Source: JANMMJ01 sp964543235 (lineage in GTDB: Bacteria > Pseudomonadota > Alphaproteobacteria > Rhizobiales > Aestuariivirgaceae). From it: DNA of 64,000 bases. Below the pieces are notes generated by a model. It saw only the letters and a list, made by a program, of their open reading frames with translations, ran no database searches and was not told the origin of the DNA. Every line of letters starts with the position of its first letter. The first letter of the stretch is position 1. Below are positions 33,635 to 43,619 of this stretch, piece by piece. A program made the translations under genes and the position numbers. Location: assembly GCA_964543235.1 (NCBI GenBank), contig CAZIXE010000018.1, forward strand, positions 1 through 64,000, in the 5' to 3' direction.

Positions 33635-34086
33635 CCACGCAGGCGGTAACCGGCGGCTGCCAGTGTGGCGCGGTTCGTTACGCGATTTCCGGGCCGCTCC
33701 ACAATCCACACATCTGCCATTGCCGCATGTGCCAGAAGGCATTCGGCAACTACTTCGCGGCACTTGTCGGCACAAGGCGTGAGAACCTCACTTGGACGAG
33801 GGGGGAGCCTGCCAGTTTCAGAAGCTCGTCGGTTGTACAACGCGGCTTCTGCCGTGACTGCGGCACGCCCCTGAGCTTTGCCTACGACAACTCCGAGCAT
33901 ATCGCCGTTGCCATCGGAACCCTTGATCACCCGGAAATCGTGACCCCGGAGAACCAGTATGGCATCGAAAGCCGCCTGCCCGCCTTTCCGCTCCTTCACG
34001 ATTTGCCCGGAACACGGACCGAGGACGACATTCCGCCGGAGTTTCTCGCCAAGCTGGCGAGCCGCCAGCATCCCGATCATGACTGA
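33631..34086 (+). CDS. GFA-family zinc protein, tandem copy 2
   Basis: 151 residues. The same zinc scaffold as the preceding copy (GGCQCGAVRY, ICHCRMCQKAFGN, FCRDCGTPLS) with a diverged substrate-facing half (EPASFRSSSVVQRGF; ENQYGIESRLPAF). Start ATG 33631 overlaps the upstream TGA; an in-frame TTG two codons earlier is less likely. Tandem GFA genes may give a heteromer or differing specificity. The kinase gene on the other strand ends 27 bases later. Confidence 0.87.
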   Translation: MTTQAVTGGCQCGAVRYAISGPLHNPHICHCRMCQKAFGNYFAALVGTRRENLTWTRGEPASFRSSSVVQRGFCRDCGTPLSFAYDNSEHIAVAIGTLDHPEIVTPENQYGIESRLPAFPLLHDLPGTRTEDDIPPEFLAKLASRQHPDHD

Positions 34087-34113
34087 GCGGTGATGACCCG
34101 CGGGCGCCGCAGG

Positions 34114-35691
34114 TCAGGCAGCCTCCGCCTGTTCCGGACAGGCAGCCGGAAACCAGGCGACAAACGTCGCGCCCTTGCCCGGTATTGACGAAACCTCGAG
34201 GCCGCCGCCATGTTGCTCGAGAATGTTCTGGACGGCCGGAAGCCCGAGTCCGGTGCCGAATGACTTGGTGGTGAACAGCGGTTCGAGGATTCGCGCCTTC
34301 ACCTCTTCCGGTATGCCCGGTCCATTGTCGCGAACCGCGATCTCGATCCCGCGCGCCGTCCTTGAAGTCTCGACGGCAATACGCGGCGAAGCTGTGACGA
34401 GGTCTGCCGGGCCGTCGCCCTTGCCCACCATCGCTTCCGAAGCGTTGGAGAGCAGATTGACCAGGACGCGACTCATCCGCCCCGGATCGAAGGACGCCGC
34501 CACGTCTCCCAGGCCGAGACTGCATTCGACTTCGACGGCCGCCGGCAGCTTCTGGGCCTCCTCTTCGACGATCTTGGCCACCCACTCGTCGACGTTGAGG
34601 CTTTCGAGTTGCGGCGACTTGCTCCTGGAGAAATCCAGAAGCTGGGTGATGATGCTGTCACACCTGACGACACCGTTGTTGATACGCTCGATCTGCGCTT
34701 CCGCTCCCGGCACCGCATTGCCGAGTTTGCGCTTGAGCAGGAAGGCCGAGGTCCTGACCGCACCCAGCGGGTTGCGCAGCTCATGCGCGACGGTGGCCGT
34801 CAGTTGCCCGAGCTGTGCCATCCTCCCTTTGCGGACGATCTCGTCCTGGGCTTCCGCGAGCCGCCGCAGATTGTCCTGCAGATCGCGGTTGAGGCCGGTG
34901 ACATCCTCGTTGACTTTCCGCAGTTGCTCGGCGAAGGCCAAGGCCTCCTTCTGCGACTCTTCGAGCTGTGTATTGACACGTTGCAGTTCGCGGTACTTGC
35001 TGCTCATCAGCCGGCCGACCCAGTGTCCGTAGAGTGCCACGCAGCATACCATCAGCACCAATCCCGCGCCGATGACATATTCGAAGCGTTTGAGGCCGAG
35101 GACCTGCTGGTAATGAGCCTCTGAAAACTTGCTCTGCAGGTCCTTGACCAGTTGAATGGTTTCGTCGAGTTTGACCCGCGTCGTATCATATTTGCTGTTG
35201 AGTTGGCTGTTGGCAATTCCGGCCTCTTTGAAACGGCCCTGCTCGTAGAGCGAGATCACCTCCCGCGATTGCTGTACCATGCTAACGACGATATCGGAGA
35301 GCCCGCGCATGGCCCCAATCGGCCTGCTGGAAATGCTCTGCTGCGTATTCGACATGACTTCACGCCGGATCGCGGCGATTGTCGCGTTGAACTCCTGAAA
35401 GGCGGCATTCAGCTTCTGGCGTTCGCTCTCGGGATCGTTGGACTCGAATACGTGGTTGCCGGGCGTGTTGACGCGCGAGATGATGTCGCCAAGCTTCCAC
35501 ACGTCCTCGAACCGCCGCGACCAGACTTGGTTGACTGCGACATTCTCTTCAAATACCGCCGCGAACCGGTGGCTGAGGTAGAGGCCGCCGCCGACTGCCA
35601 GCAGATCGAAGGCAGCGAGCAGGAAATAGATGAGATGCACTTTCGGCCACGATTTTGCGGCGCGCGACTGATCCGGCAAGCTGACGCCCAT
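34114..35691 (-). CDS. Membrane-bound sensor histidine kinase
   Basis: 525 residues. TM1 (about 18-40, LIYFLLAAFDLLAVGGGLYL) and TM2 (about 203-222, VIGAGLVLMVCCVALYG) enclose a periplasmic helical sensor of about 160 residues, like a four-helix-bundle. A coiled coil follows, then HisKA with His 303 in TATVAHELRNPLG and a HATPase (NLLSNASEA, RDNGPGIP, GTGLGLPAV). The cytoplasmic core is nearly the same as the PAS kinase at 30093-31631, including GRMAQLGQL and FTTKSFGTGLGLPAV. Start ATG at 35691; an ATG 21 bases upstream is possible. No response regulator is directly adjacent, so cross-talk with the receiver genes 5 kb away is likely. Confidence 0.9.
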   Translation of the reverse strand: MGVSLPDQSRAAKSWPKVHLIYFLLAAFDLLAVGGGLYLSHRFAAVFEENVAVNQVWSRRFEDVWKLGDIISRVNTPGNHVFESNDPESERQKLNAAFQEFNATIAAIRREVMSNTQQSISSRPIGAMRGLSDIVVSMVQQSREVISLYEQGRFKEAGIANSQLNSKYDTTRVKLDETIQLVKDLQSKFSEAHYQQVLGLKRFEYVIGAGLVLMVCCVALYGHWVGRLMSSKYRELQRVNTQLEESQKEALAFAEQLRKVNEDVTGLNRDLQDNLRRLAEAQDEIVRKGRMAQLGQLTATVAHELRNPLGAVRTSAFLLKRKLGNAVPGAEAQIERINNGVVRCDSIITQLLDFSRSKSPQLESLNVDEWVAKIVEEEAQKLPAAVEVECSLGLGDVAASFDPGRMSRVLVNLLSNASEAMVGKGDGPADLVTASPRIAVETSRTARGIEIAVRDNGPGIPEEVKARILEPLFTTKSFGTGLGLPAVQNILEQHGGGLEVSSIPGKGATFVAWFPAACPEQAEAA

Positions 35692-35829
35692 TGCCCGGCC
35701 CTCCACAGCCAAACGGGTTTGAAGGCCGCAAACTGAGGCAGGGCTGGTAAATTTCGCTTTAAGGCGCGGCGATCACGGCAGGCCGCAAGGACTGCGGATC
35801 GCGCCCGACGCCGCCGATTGAAATCGGGC

Positions 35830-38514
35830 TCAGGCGGGAGTTTGATGCCGCGCGACCTGTCCCGCAACCATGGCGCGCACTGCCGCCAGCGCCTCGTCGG
35901 CCTTGGATGCATCCGGACCGCCGGCCTGGGCCATATCGGGGCGGCCGCCGCCACCCTTGCCACCCAGCACCACCGAGCCGGCACGCACCAGATCGACAGC
36001 GCTGAGCCGGGACGTCAGGTCGTTGGTGACCCCGACGATCAGTCCCGCCCGGCCTTCGGCATTGATGCCGACCAGCGCCACCACGCCGGAACCGAGCTTT
36101 GCCTTGCCGTCATCGACGAGGCCCTTCATGTCCTTGGGATCGATCCCCTTCAGCACCCGCGCCATGAACCTGATGCCGTTCACGTCGGCCACGCTTTCCT
36201 CTCCCTTGGGGCCGCCACCCAGCGCCAGCTGCTTCTTGGTCTCCGCGAGTTCGCGTTCAAGTTTGCGGCGCTCTTCGATGAGCGCTTCGATGCGCGCCAC
36301 CACATCGGTCGGGGTGGTCCTGAGGGCCGCCGCCGCCGCCTGCACCCGCCGGTCCTGTTCTTCGAGATACGCGCGCGCCGCGGGGCCGGCCAGCGCCTCG
36401 ACCCGGCGCACACCGGCAGCCGACGCGCTTTCCGAGACAACCTTGATCAGCCCGATGTCGCCGGTGCGCGTCACGTGCGTTCCGCCGCATAGTTCGAGGG
36501 AATAGATCGGCTTGCCGGCGCCATGTCTGTTGCGGCCCATCGCCACGACCCGCACCTCGTCGCCGTATTTTTCGCCGAACAGGGCCATCGCACCTTCGGC
36601 AATGGCCGCATCGACCGACATAAGCCGCGTTGTCACCGGATCGTTCTGCAACACGATTTCATTGGCGATCGACTCGACCTGGGCGATCTCGTCCGCGCTC
36701 ATCGCCTTGTGGTGGGAGAAATCGAAACGCAGCCTGTTCGGCTCGACCAGTGAGCCCTTCTGCGCCACATGCGTGCCCAGCGTGATTCGCAGGGCCTCGT
36801 GCAGCAGATGCGTAGCCGAGTGATGTTGCCGGTTACCCGTGCGCCGCTCGTGATCGACGATGAGTTCCGCGGCGGCACCGAGCCTGATCGTTCCCTCTTC
36901 CACCGTGCCGATATGAAGGTAGAGGTCGCCGAGGCGCTTTTGCGTGTCGTCCACCCGGAACCTGGCGCCGTCTGCCGTCTTGATGATGCCGCGATCGCCG
37001 GTCTGGCCGCCCGATTCGCCGTAGAACGGTGTCTGGTTGAGGACGACCGTGCCCGTCTGTCCCTTCCCAAGTGTTTGGGTCTCTTCGCCATTCACCACCA
37101 GGGCACGGATCACCCCTTCCGCCGTCTCGGTGTCGTAGCCGAGGAACTCGGTCGCACCGGCCCGTTCGCGAATGTCGAACCAGACGGTCTCTGTCCTCGC
37201 TTCGCCCGAGCCCTTCCAGGCCCGCCGCGCTTCTTCACGCTGGGCCTCCATGGCCGCAGCAAAAGCGGCGGTGTCCACGCTGATACCGCGCGGCTTGAGC
37301 GCATCCTGCGTCAGATCGAGCGGAAAGCCATAGGTATCGTACAGCTTGAAGGCGACATCGCCCGAGAAAGTATCGCCGGCCTTGAGCGCCGCCGACTCCT
37401 CGTCGAGAATGCGCAGTCCCCGCTCCAGCGTCTTGCGGAACCGCGTCTCCTCGAGACGCAGTGTTTCGGTGATGAGATCCTGCGCGCGTATGAGTTCCGG
37501 ATAGGCCGCACCCATCTCGCGGGTGAGGGCCGGAACCAGCTTCCACATCAGCGGCTCCGAAACGCCGAGCAGCTCCGCATGCCGCATTGCCCGCCGCATG
37601 ATCCGCCGCAGCACGTAGCCGCGGCCCTCGTTTGAGGGCAGCACGCCATCGGCGATGAGGAACGACGATGCCCGCAGGTGATCGGCGATGACCCGGTTGG
37701 ACGCCTTGTTCTTGCCTTCCGCCAGAACCCCGGTCTTGTCGACGATGGCCGAAATCAGCGCCTTGAACAGATCGGTCTCGTAGTTGTCATGTGTGCCCTG
37801 CAGCACCGCGGCGATGCGCTCGAGCCCCATGCCGGTGTCGATGGAGGGTTTGGGCAGGCTGACCCGCTCGTCCTTTGAAACCTGCTCGAACTGCATGAAC
37901 ACCAGGTTCCAGATCTCGATGAAGCGATCACCGTCCGCCTCGGCCGATCCCGGCGGTCCGCCGGGAATCTTGTCGCCGTGATCGAAGAAGATCTCGGAAC
38001 AGGGCCCGCATGGCCCGGTGTCGCCCATCGCCCAGAAATTGTCCGAGGTTGGAATACGGATGATCCGGCTCTCGGGAAGGCCGGCAATCTTCTTCCACAG
38101 GTTGAAGGCCTCGTCGTCCTCGGAAAACACCGTGGTCGAAAGCCTGTCCTTGGCTAGCCCGTACTCCTTGGTCACCAGCGTCCAGGCCCACTCGATGGCT
38201 TCCGCCTTGAAGTAGTCGCCGAACGAGAAATTGCCCAGCATCTCGAAGAAGGTGTGATGGCGTGCCGTATAGCCGACATTGTCGAGGTCATTGTGCTTGC
38301 CGCCGGCCCGCACGCATTTCTGGGCCGTTGTCGCCCGCCGGTAGGGCCGCGTCTCCATTCCGGTGAACACGTTCTTGAATTGCACCATGCCCGAGTTGGT
38401 GAACATGAGCGTCGGGTCGTTGCGCGGCACCAGCGGCGAGGAAGCCACCACCTCATGCCCCTGGCGTCTGAAGAAGTCGAGGAAGGTCGAGCGGATTTGG
38501 GCCAGTCCAGTCAT
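35830..38514 (-). CDS. alaS: Alanyl-tRNA synthetase
   Basis: 894 residues, full length. Charges tRNA-Ala. The N-terminal class II catalytic domain includes RSTFLDFFRRQGHEVVASSPLVP and the motif 2-like TTAQKCVRAGGKHNDLDNVG. The editing domain carries the zinc/editing motif HHSATHLLHEALR and the later ELCGGTHVTRTG. The C-terminal C-Ala domain ends with GGGRPDMAQAGGPD. The synteny alaS-recA is typical of Rhizobiales. The 258-base gap before recA contains a terminator and no gene. Confidence 0.98.
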   Translation of the reverse strand: MTGLAQIRSTFLDFFRRQGHEVVASSPLVPRNDPTLMFTNSGMVQFKNVFTGMETRPYRRATTAQKCVRAGGKHNDLDNVGYTARHHTFFEMLGNFSFGDYFKAEAIEWAWTLVTKEYGLAKDRLSTTVFSEDDEAFNLWKKIAGLPESRIIRIPTSDNFWAMGDTGPCGPCSEIFFDHGDKIPGGPPGSAEADGDRFIEIWNLVFMQFEQVSKDERVSLPKPSIDTGMGLERIAAVLQGTHDNYETDLFKALISAIVDKTGVLAEGKNKASNRVIADHLRASSFLIADGVLPSNEGRGYVLRRIMRRAMRHAELLGVSEPLMWKLVPALTREMGAAYPELIRAQDLITETLRLEETRFRKTLERGLRILDEESAALKAGDTFSGDVAFKLYDTYGFPLDLTQDALKPRGISVDTAAFAAAMEAQREEARRAWKGSGEARTETVWFDIRERAGATEFLGYDTETAEGVIRALVVNGEETQTLGKGQTGTVVLNQTPFYGESGGQTGDRGIIKTADGARFRVDDTQKRLGDLYLHIGTVEEGTIRLGAAAELIVDHERRTGNRQHHSATHLLHEALRITLGTHVAQKGSLVEPNRLRFDFSHHKAMSADEIAQVESIANEIVLQNDPVTTRLMSVDAAIAEGAMALFGEKYGDEVRVVAMGRNRHGAGKPIYSLELCGGTHVTRTGDIGLIKVVSESASAAGVRRVEALAGPAARAYLEEQDRRVQAAAAALRTTPTDVVARIEALIEERRKLERELAETKKQLALGGGPKGEESVADVNGIRFMARVLKGIDPKDMKGLVDDGKAKLGSGVVALVGINAEGRAGLIVGVTNDLTSRLSAVDLVRAGSVVLGGKGGGGRPDMAQAGGPDASKADEALAAVRAMVAGQVARHQTPA

Positions 38515-38634
38515 TGTCGGATGTCGGTTACGGGGTTTCAGGTGTCAGCGGTCAGATATCAGATAACATGGAGGTAGGGCCAGTCTTAACGTCGCCCTCT
38601 CCGCCCGTCTTCTGGCAACTGATACCCGGCACCT

Positions 38635-38673
38635 GAAAACTGAATGGCGCCCTCCGATACGCAGGAGGGCGCC
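38635..38673 (-). terminator. Intrinsic terminator downstream of recA
   Basis: GGCGCCCTCC (38646-38655) pairs perfectly with GGAGGGCGCC (38664-38673), an 8-base loop between. On the minus strand it is followed by ATTCAGTTTTC. It lies 100 bases after the recA stop and separates recA from alaS. Confidence 0.75.
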
Positions 38674-38772
38674 CGATGCAGCGTGTGGGGCAACACCTGC
38701 ATGTCACCGGCCTTTTGCCTTGGGGATCGGGGGCCGGAATTCCCTGGAAAAAAGTGTCGCCGCGCGGCGGGC

Positions 38773-39837
<1,065 letters not shown>

Positions 39838-39904
39838 GGGTTCACTCCTTATTTCACATGGACATGGCCGGCGCAATTGACCTGATCGAACCGCCAATGA
39901 ACGC

Positions 39905-39933
39905 ACTATGTACGAGTTTTGTTCCCTTTGCAA
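39905..39933 (-). promoter_or_regulatory. recA promoter
   Basis: On the minus strand TTGCAA (39933-39928) and CATAGT (39910-39905) are separated by exactly 17 bases, a fair sigma-70-type promoter about 68 bases before the recA ATG. Confidence 0.5.
39910..39924. promoter_or_regulatory. SOS (LexA) box inside the recA promoter, one mismatch
   Basis: On the minus strand the site reads GAAC-N7-GTAC, one base off the alphaproteobacterial LexA consensus GAAC-N7-GAAC. It fills most of the spacer and touches the -10, so LexA bound here would block transcription. Confidence 0.55.
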
Positions 39934-39981
39934 GTGTTTCAATAATGCGTTGTTTCAATTGATTAATTTTAATGGTGAATG

Positions 39982-39996
39982 GAACTTTAGACGAAC
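39982..39996. promoter_or_regulatory. Perfect SOS (LexA) box GAAC-N7-GAAC upstream of recA
   Basis: GAAC (39982-39985), TTTAGAC, GAAC (39993-39996) is an exact match to the alphaproteobacterial LexA box, about 145 bases upstream of the recA start and 50 bases upstream of the predicted -35. Confidence 0.65.
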
Positions 39997-40103
39997 ATAG
40001 GTAGAATACGCGCGGACGCGCGAAGCCGTCTTTGGAACACAGCAAAAACGCCGCGCCTGTCGGGCAGCAGCCAGCCGATCAAAGGCTTAAGGAGGACAAT
40101 CCC

Positions 40104-40304
40104 TCACAGGCGCACGCTGAGCGCCACGGCCCACAGCAGGATGGCGGCATTGACGGCGACAAACAGCGCTGCACGCTTCTTCCAGTTCTCGCCTTTGACC
40201 CAGATCATCGCCTTGTAGCCGTCGCGATTGAGAAATGGCTCCAGCAGCACAAACACGTTGAGCCAGGTCACCACGAACAGAAACTTGAGGACGCCATCAC
40301 TCAT
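40104..40304 (-). CDS. Small two-helix membrane protein, hypothetical
   Basis: 66 residues. Two hydrophobic segments (FLFVVTWLNVFVLLEPFL, about 8-25; AALFVAVNAAILLWAVALSV, about 45-64) are joined by a charged loop (NRDGYKAMIWVKGENWKKR). No family recognised. It lies upstream of recA on the same strand, between recA and cckA. Codon use and the double-helix pattern favour a real gene, but it is short. Confidence 0.5.
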   Translation of the reverse strand: MSDGVLKFLFVVTWLNVFVLLEPFLNRDGYKAMIWVKGENWKKRAALFVAVNAAILLWAVALSVRL

Positions 40305-40424
40305 GGCCTCAGCCTAGCAGGCCTGTCTTAACGAATCATATACGATTGCCGCCGGCTGCGTACGCCGGAGCCAGAGAGAGACCCGTGGAGCGAGCGGCAC
40401 GGTCCGGCGAGGACCCCGGCGCCT

Positions 40425-42938
40425 CTACCCTTCCATCACCTGTTTCACCGTTTCGGCCAGCTGCTTCAGCGTGAAAGGCTTGGGCAAAAAGGCGAAATCG
40501 GTCTGGCCTTCGAGATTCTTCTGGAATGCATCCTCGGCATAGCCTGAGATGAAGATCACCTTGGTCATGTTGCCGCGCTTGCGCAATTCCTTGAGCAGCG
40601 TCGGCCCATCCATGCTCGGCATCACGACATCGGAAAGTATGAGATCGATCGCCGCCGCACCCTCGACCACTTCGAGCGCCCGCTCGCCCGAATCGGCCTC
40701 AAGCACCGTATAGCCCCGCGACTTGAGCGCCCGTGACGCAAACGAGCGCACCGCATCCTCGTCTTCCACCAGCAGGATCGTGCCCTTGCCGGTCAGGTCG
40801 GCCCGTTTGGCTTCCTTCTTCTCGTCCCTGGCCTCGGCTGTCTGGACAGGGGCGGTCTCGACATGGCGCGGCAGGTACATTCGGAACGTCGTACCCCGCC
40901 CCATCTCGCTGTCGCAGAAGATGAAGCCCCCCGTCTGCTTGACGAAACCGTACACCGTTGAAAGCCCGAGCCCGGTGCCCTTGCCGACTTCCTTGGTCGA
41001 GAAGAATGGTTCCCAGATCTTGTCGCGGATCTCGGGAGGAATGCCGGTGCCGGTGTCCTCCACCTCGCAGAGCACATAGTCGCCCGGCGGCATCAGCGGA
41101 CTGATGCCGCTCGACTCCTCGGCCGACACGTTTGCCGTGCGCACCGTGAGCGAACCGCCATTGGGCATCGCGTCTCTGGCATTGACCGCGAGGTTGATGA
41201 TCGACTGCTCGAACTGGTTGAGGTCGACCCTGACCAGGCCAAGGTCGCGGCCATGCATGATTTTGAGGTCGATCTTCTCGCCGAGCAGGCGGCGCAGCAG
41301 GTTGCCGAGGTCCGACAGCACGTCGGTGAGCGACATCACCTCCGGGCGCAAGGTCTGCCGCCGCGAGAAGGCCAGGAGCTGCCGCACCAGATTGGCGGCG
41401 CGGTTGGCATTCTGCTTGATGTTCATGATATCGGCGAAGGCGGGATCTGTCGCCTTGTGCCGGGTAAGTAGCAGGTCGGAGAAGCCGATGATCGCCGTCA
41501 GGACATTGTTGAAGTCATGCGCGACACCGCCGGCCAACTGGCCGATCGCCTGCATTTTCTGCGCCTGGCCGAGCTGCACTTCGAGCGACTTGCTCTCGGT
41601 TGTGTCGACCGCGTAGACGACGCTGCCGCTGCCCTCACCGGGCATGCGCGAGATCACGAACTGTACCAGCCGCGGCGGCACGGCATTGAGCGTGACATCG
41701 ACGGTTACCGTATCGCCGCTGTCGCGACCCGTCCCCGCCAGCGCTTGCGCAAGCCTGGGCCGCTGCCCTTCCACCACCATGGCAGCCAGCGCTTCGCCCC
41801 GCTTTGCGTAGGGCGACAGCTCGACGAAGGCTGCATTGGCGGAAGTGATAATTCCGGCGGGGTCGATCTCGGCAATGCCGATGGGTGCTGTATTGATGAA
41901 GCGCGCCAGCCGGGCACCACGCTCTGCGGCCTCTCCGCCCGGTCCGGTCTGCTTGGCGATTGCGACCGCGCGCATGGGCCGCAAATTCCCCTCGCTGTCG
42001 GCTTCGCTTCGCAGGACAATCCGTGCCGGAAAAGCTTCGCCGCTCCGCGATTTCAGATCAACATCGAAGACATCGCTGCGCGTCTCGCCCGGCTTCAGCG
42101 CGATGCTCCGCATCATCAGGACTGCACCTTCGGGTGCCACGTCATCGAGGGCCAGCCGTCCTTCGCCGGGCGCATCGAGCTCATAGCCGAGCCAGTTCGC
42201 CAGCGTGGCGTTTATATAGGACAGCCGGCCATCGGGTTCGGCCACGAGGATTCCGGCCGGCGCATTGTCGAGCGAACTGATGATGTGCTGCAGATGCGCA
42301 AAGGCCTGTTCCTGCCGCAGGCGTTCCTGCGAGATGTCCGCATGCCGCCACAACACGTAGCGCACACCATCCTGTTCCACCGGCGCAACACTGAGCCGGA
42401 TCAGCGTCGGCTGATCCGGCCGCGCGCCCGGCGCTGACGATCCTGCCTGCAACCGCAGCTCCTCGCTGGCGGCCCGGCCCTCGCGCGCCGCTTGTGCCAG
42501 CCGGTAGATGGCGTCGGCGATTTCCGGGTACCCCGAGTAGAGGTATTCGAAACCGTTGTTTCGGCTGCTGCTTCCTCGTTCGGCGAGTTTCCGGAACGCC
42601 GCATTGGCATAGATTTTCCGCCCTTTGGCATCGGTGACCAGACAGGCCTCGCCCAGCACGCCCATGAGGCTGTCGAACAGCGCATCCGGCTTGGCGGCAC
42701 GCCCGGCGTTCAGAACACCAGTCAGCAGCAGCAACAGGGACAGGCAGCCGAATGCCGCAAGCCCCGCGCCGATGGCCAGGATCCACGGCGCAATTGGCGT
42801 TTCAAGCTGCCAGCCGCCATAGGCTGCCGCTGCCGCAACGAGCCCCCCCGCTGCCAGCACCAGGTATGTACGGGCAACGCCACCCCGGCTCGGAACATCA
42901 GCCAACCGAAGTCTGTTCACGCCGCTCTGCCCGCTCAT
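40425..42938 (-). CDS. cckA: Cell-cycle hybrid histidine kinase CckA
   Basis: 837 residues. Two N-terminal helices (TYLVLAAGGLVAAAAAYGGW; WILAIGAGLAAFGCLSLLLLL) anchor it in the inner membrane. PAS domains follow, then HisKA (QLAGGVAHDFNNVLTAIIGF), a HATPase (VNARDAMPNGG, EDTGTGIPPE, GTGLGLSTVYGF) and a C-terminal receiver with phosphoacceptor Asp in LILSDVVMPSMDG. This is the CckA layout; CckA phosphorylates ChpT and so CtrA. The start at 42938 is chosen because residues before it are unlike the family; the ribosome site is weak. recA-cckA synteny and the divergent FliO-like gene are normal for Rhizobiales. Confidence 0.94.
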   Translation of the reverse strand: MSGQSGVNRLRLADVPSRGGVARTYLVLAAGGLVAAAAAYGGWQLETPIAPWILAIGAGLAAFGCLSLLLLLTGVLNAGRAAKPDALFDSLMGVLGEACLVTDAKGRKIYANAAFRKLAERGSSSRNNGFEYLYSGYPEIADAIYRLAQAAREGRAASEELRLQAGSSAPGARPDQPTLIRLSVAPVEQDGVRYVLWRHADISQERLRQEQAFAHLQHIISSLDNAPAGILVAEPDGRLSYINATLANWLGYELDAPGEGRLALDDVAPEGAVLMMRSIALKPGETRSDVFDVDLKSRSGEAFPARIVLRSEADSEGNLRPMRAVAIAKQTGPGGEAAERGARLARFINTAPIGIAEIDPAGIITSANAAFVELSPYAKRGEALAAMVVEGQRPRLAQALAGTGRDSGDTVTVDVTLNAVPPRLVQFVISRMPGEGSGSVVYAVDTTESKSLEVQLGQAQKMQAIGQLAGGVAHDFNNVLTAIIGFSDLLLTRHKATDPAFADIMNIKQNANRAANLVRQLLAFSRRQTLRPEVMSLTDVLSDLGNLLRRLLGEKIDLKIMHGRDLGLVRVDLNQFEQSIINLAVNARDAMPNGGSLTVRTANVSAEESSGISPLMPPGDYVLCEVEDTGTGIPPEIRDKIWEPFFSTKEVGKGTGLGLSTVYGFVKQTGGFIFCDSEMGRGTTFRMYLPRHVETAPVQTAEARDEKKEAKRADLTGKGTILLVEDEDAVRSFASRALKSRGYTVLEADSGERALEVVEGAAAIDLILSDVVMPSMDGPTLLKELRKRGNMTKVIFISGYAEDAFQKNLEGQTDFAFLPKPFTLKQLAETVKQVMEG

Positions 42939-43092
42939 TGCGCGTTGAATGCCCCGCCACGAATCACCTGAGTATAGGGATTTTGCGGCCCCTGTGAATC
43001 GGCTGGCGGCCACAACAGGCGGCTGTCCGCGGCTGTCGTCCTGTGCTAGGTTTCTGCCTGCCAGAACTGCCAACTTCCAGGGAATCTGCCCC

Positions 43093-43557
43093 ATGGACGC
43101 CATCTCCCCGTACATGAACTACGTCATTGTGGCCCTTGTCGTGCTCGCCGGGCTCATACTGCTGACGGTGGTGTTCCGCAGCCTGGGCGGAAAGGTCAAG
43201 GGCCGGCGCGGTTCGCGCCTCGGCATCAGCGAGTATTTCGACATCGACAATGAGCGGCAGTTGCTGCTGATCCGCCGTGATGATCGTGAACACCTGGTCA
43301 TGATTGGCGGCAACGAGGATCTCGTGATCGAATCCGGCATAGAAGTTGAGACCGAAGCCGAACACCAGGAACGTATCCGGCGCCTGGGGCCGCGCCGCGA
43401 CACCTATGGAAGGGGCGGCGAGGATGACAACAGTCCGATCCCGCTCCGCCCGGCGCCGCGTCCTGCCGTCTTTGGCGACCGCTCACCGACCCTGAAGCCG
43501 GTGGCGCGCGATGAGCCGAAGCTGGGTACCGTGCCGGCGGCCGAAGACGAAAGATAA
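43093..43557 (+). CDS. FliO-like single-pass membrane protein
   Basis: 154 residues. One membrane helix (about residues 8-30, YVIVALVVLAGLILLTVVF) is followed by RRGSRLGISEYFDIDNERQLLLIRRDDREHLVMIGGNEDLVIE, the FliO/MopB-type cytoplasmic domain. In alphaproteobacteria this protein is commonly encoded divergently from cckA, as here. True FliO helps assemble the flagellar export gate, but no flagellar genes are in the window, so the role is uncertain. The tail is Pro- and Arg-rich. Confidence 0.75.
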   Translation: MDAISPYMNYVIVALVVLAGLILLTVVFRSLGGKVKGRRGSRLGISEYFDIDNERQLLLIRRDDREHLVMIGGNEDLVIESGIEVETEAEHQERIRRLGPRRDTYGRGGEDDNSPIPLRPAPRPAVFGDRSPTLKPVARDEPKLGTVPAAEDER

Positions 43558-43565
43558 TCGCACCG

Positions 43566-43585
43566 GCGCCGCCATGAAGCGGCGC
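43566..43585. terminator. Hairpin between convergent genes (weak terminator)
   Basis: GCGCCGC (43566-43572) and GCGGCGC (43579-43585) form a 7-bp stem with a 6-base loop in the 62-base convergent gap. There is no clear T-run on either side, so its terminator function is only tentative. Confidence 0.3.
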
Positions 43586-43619
43586 GGCACGTCATTGTGC
43601 GGCCTGCGGGCGCTGCGGT

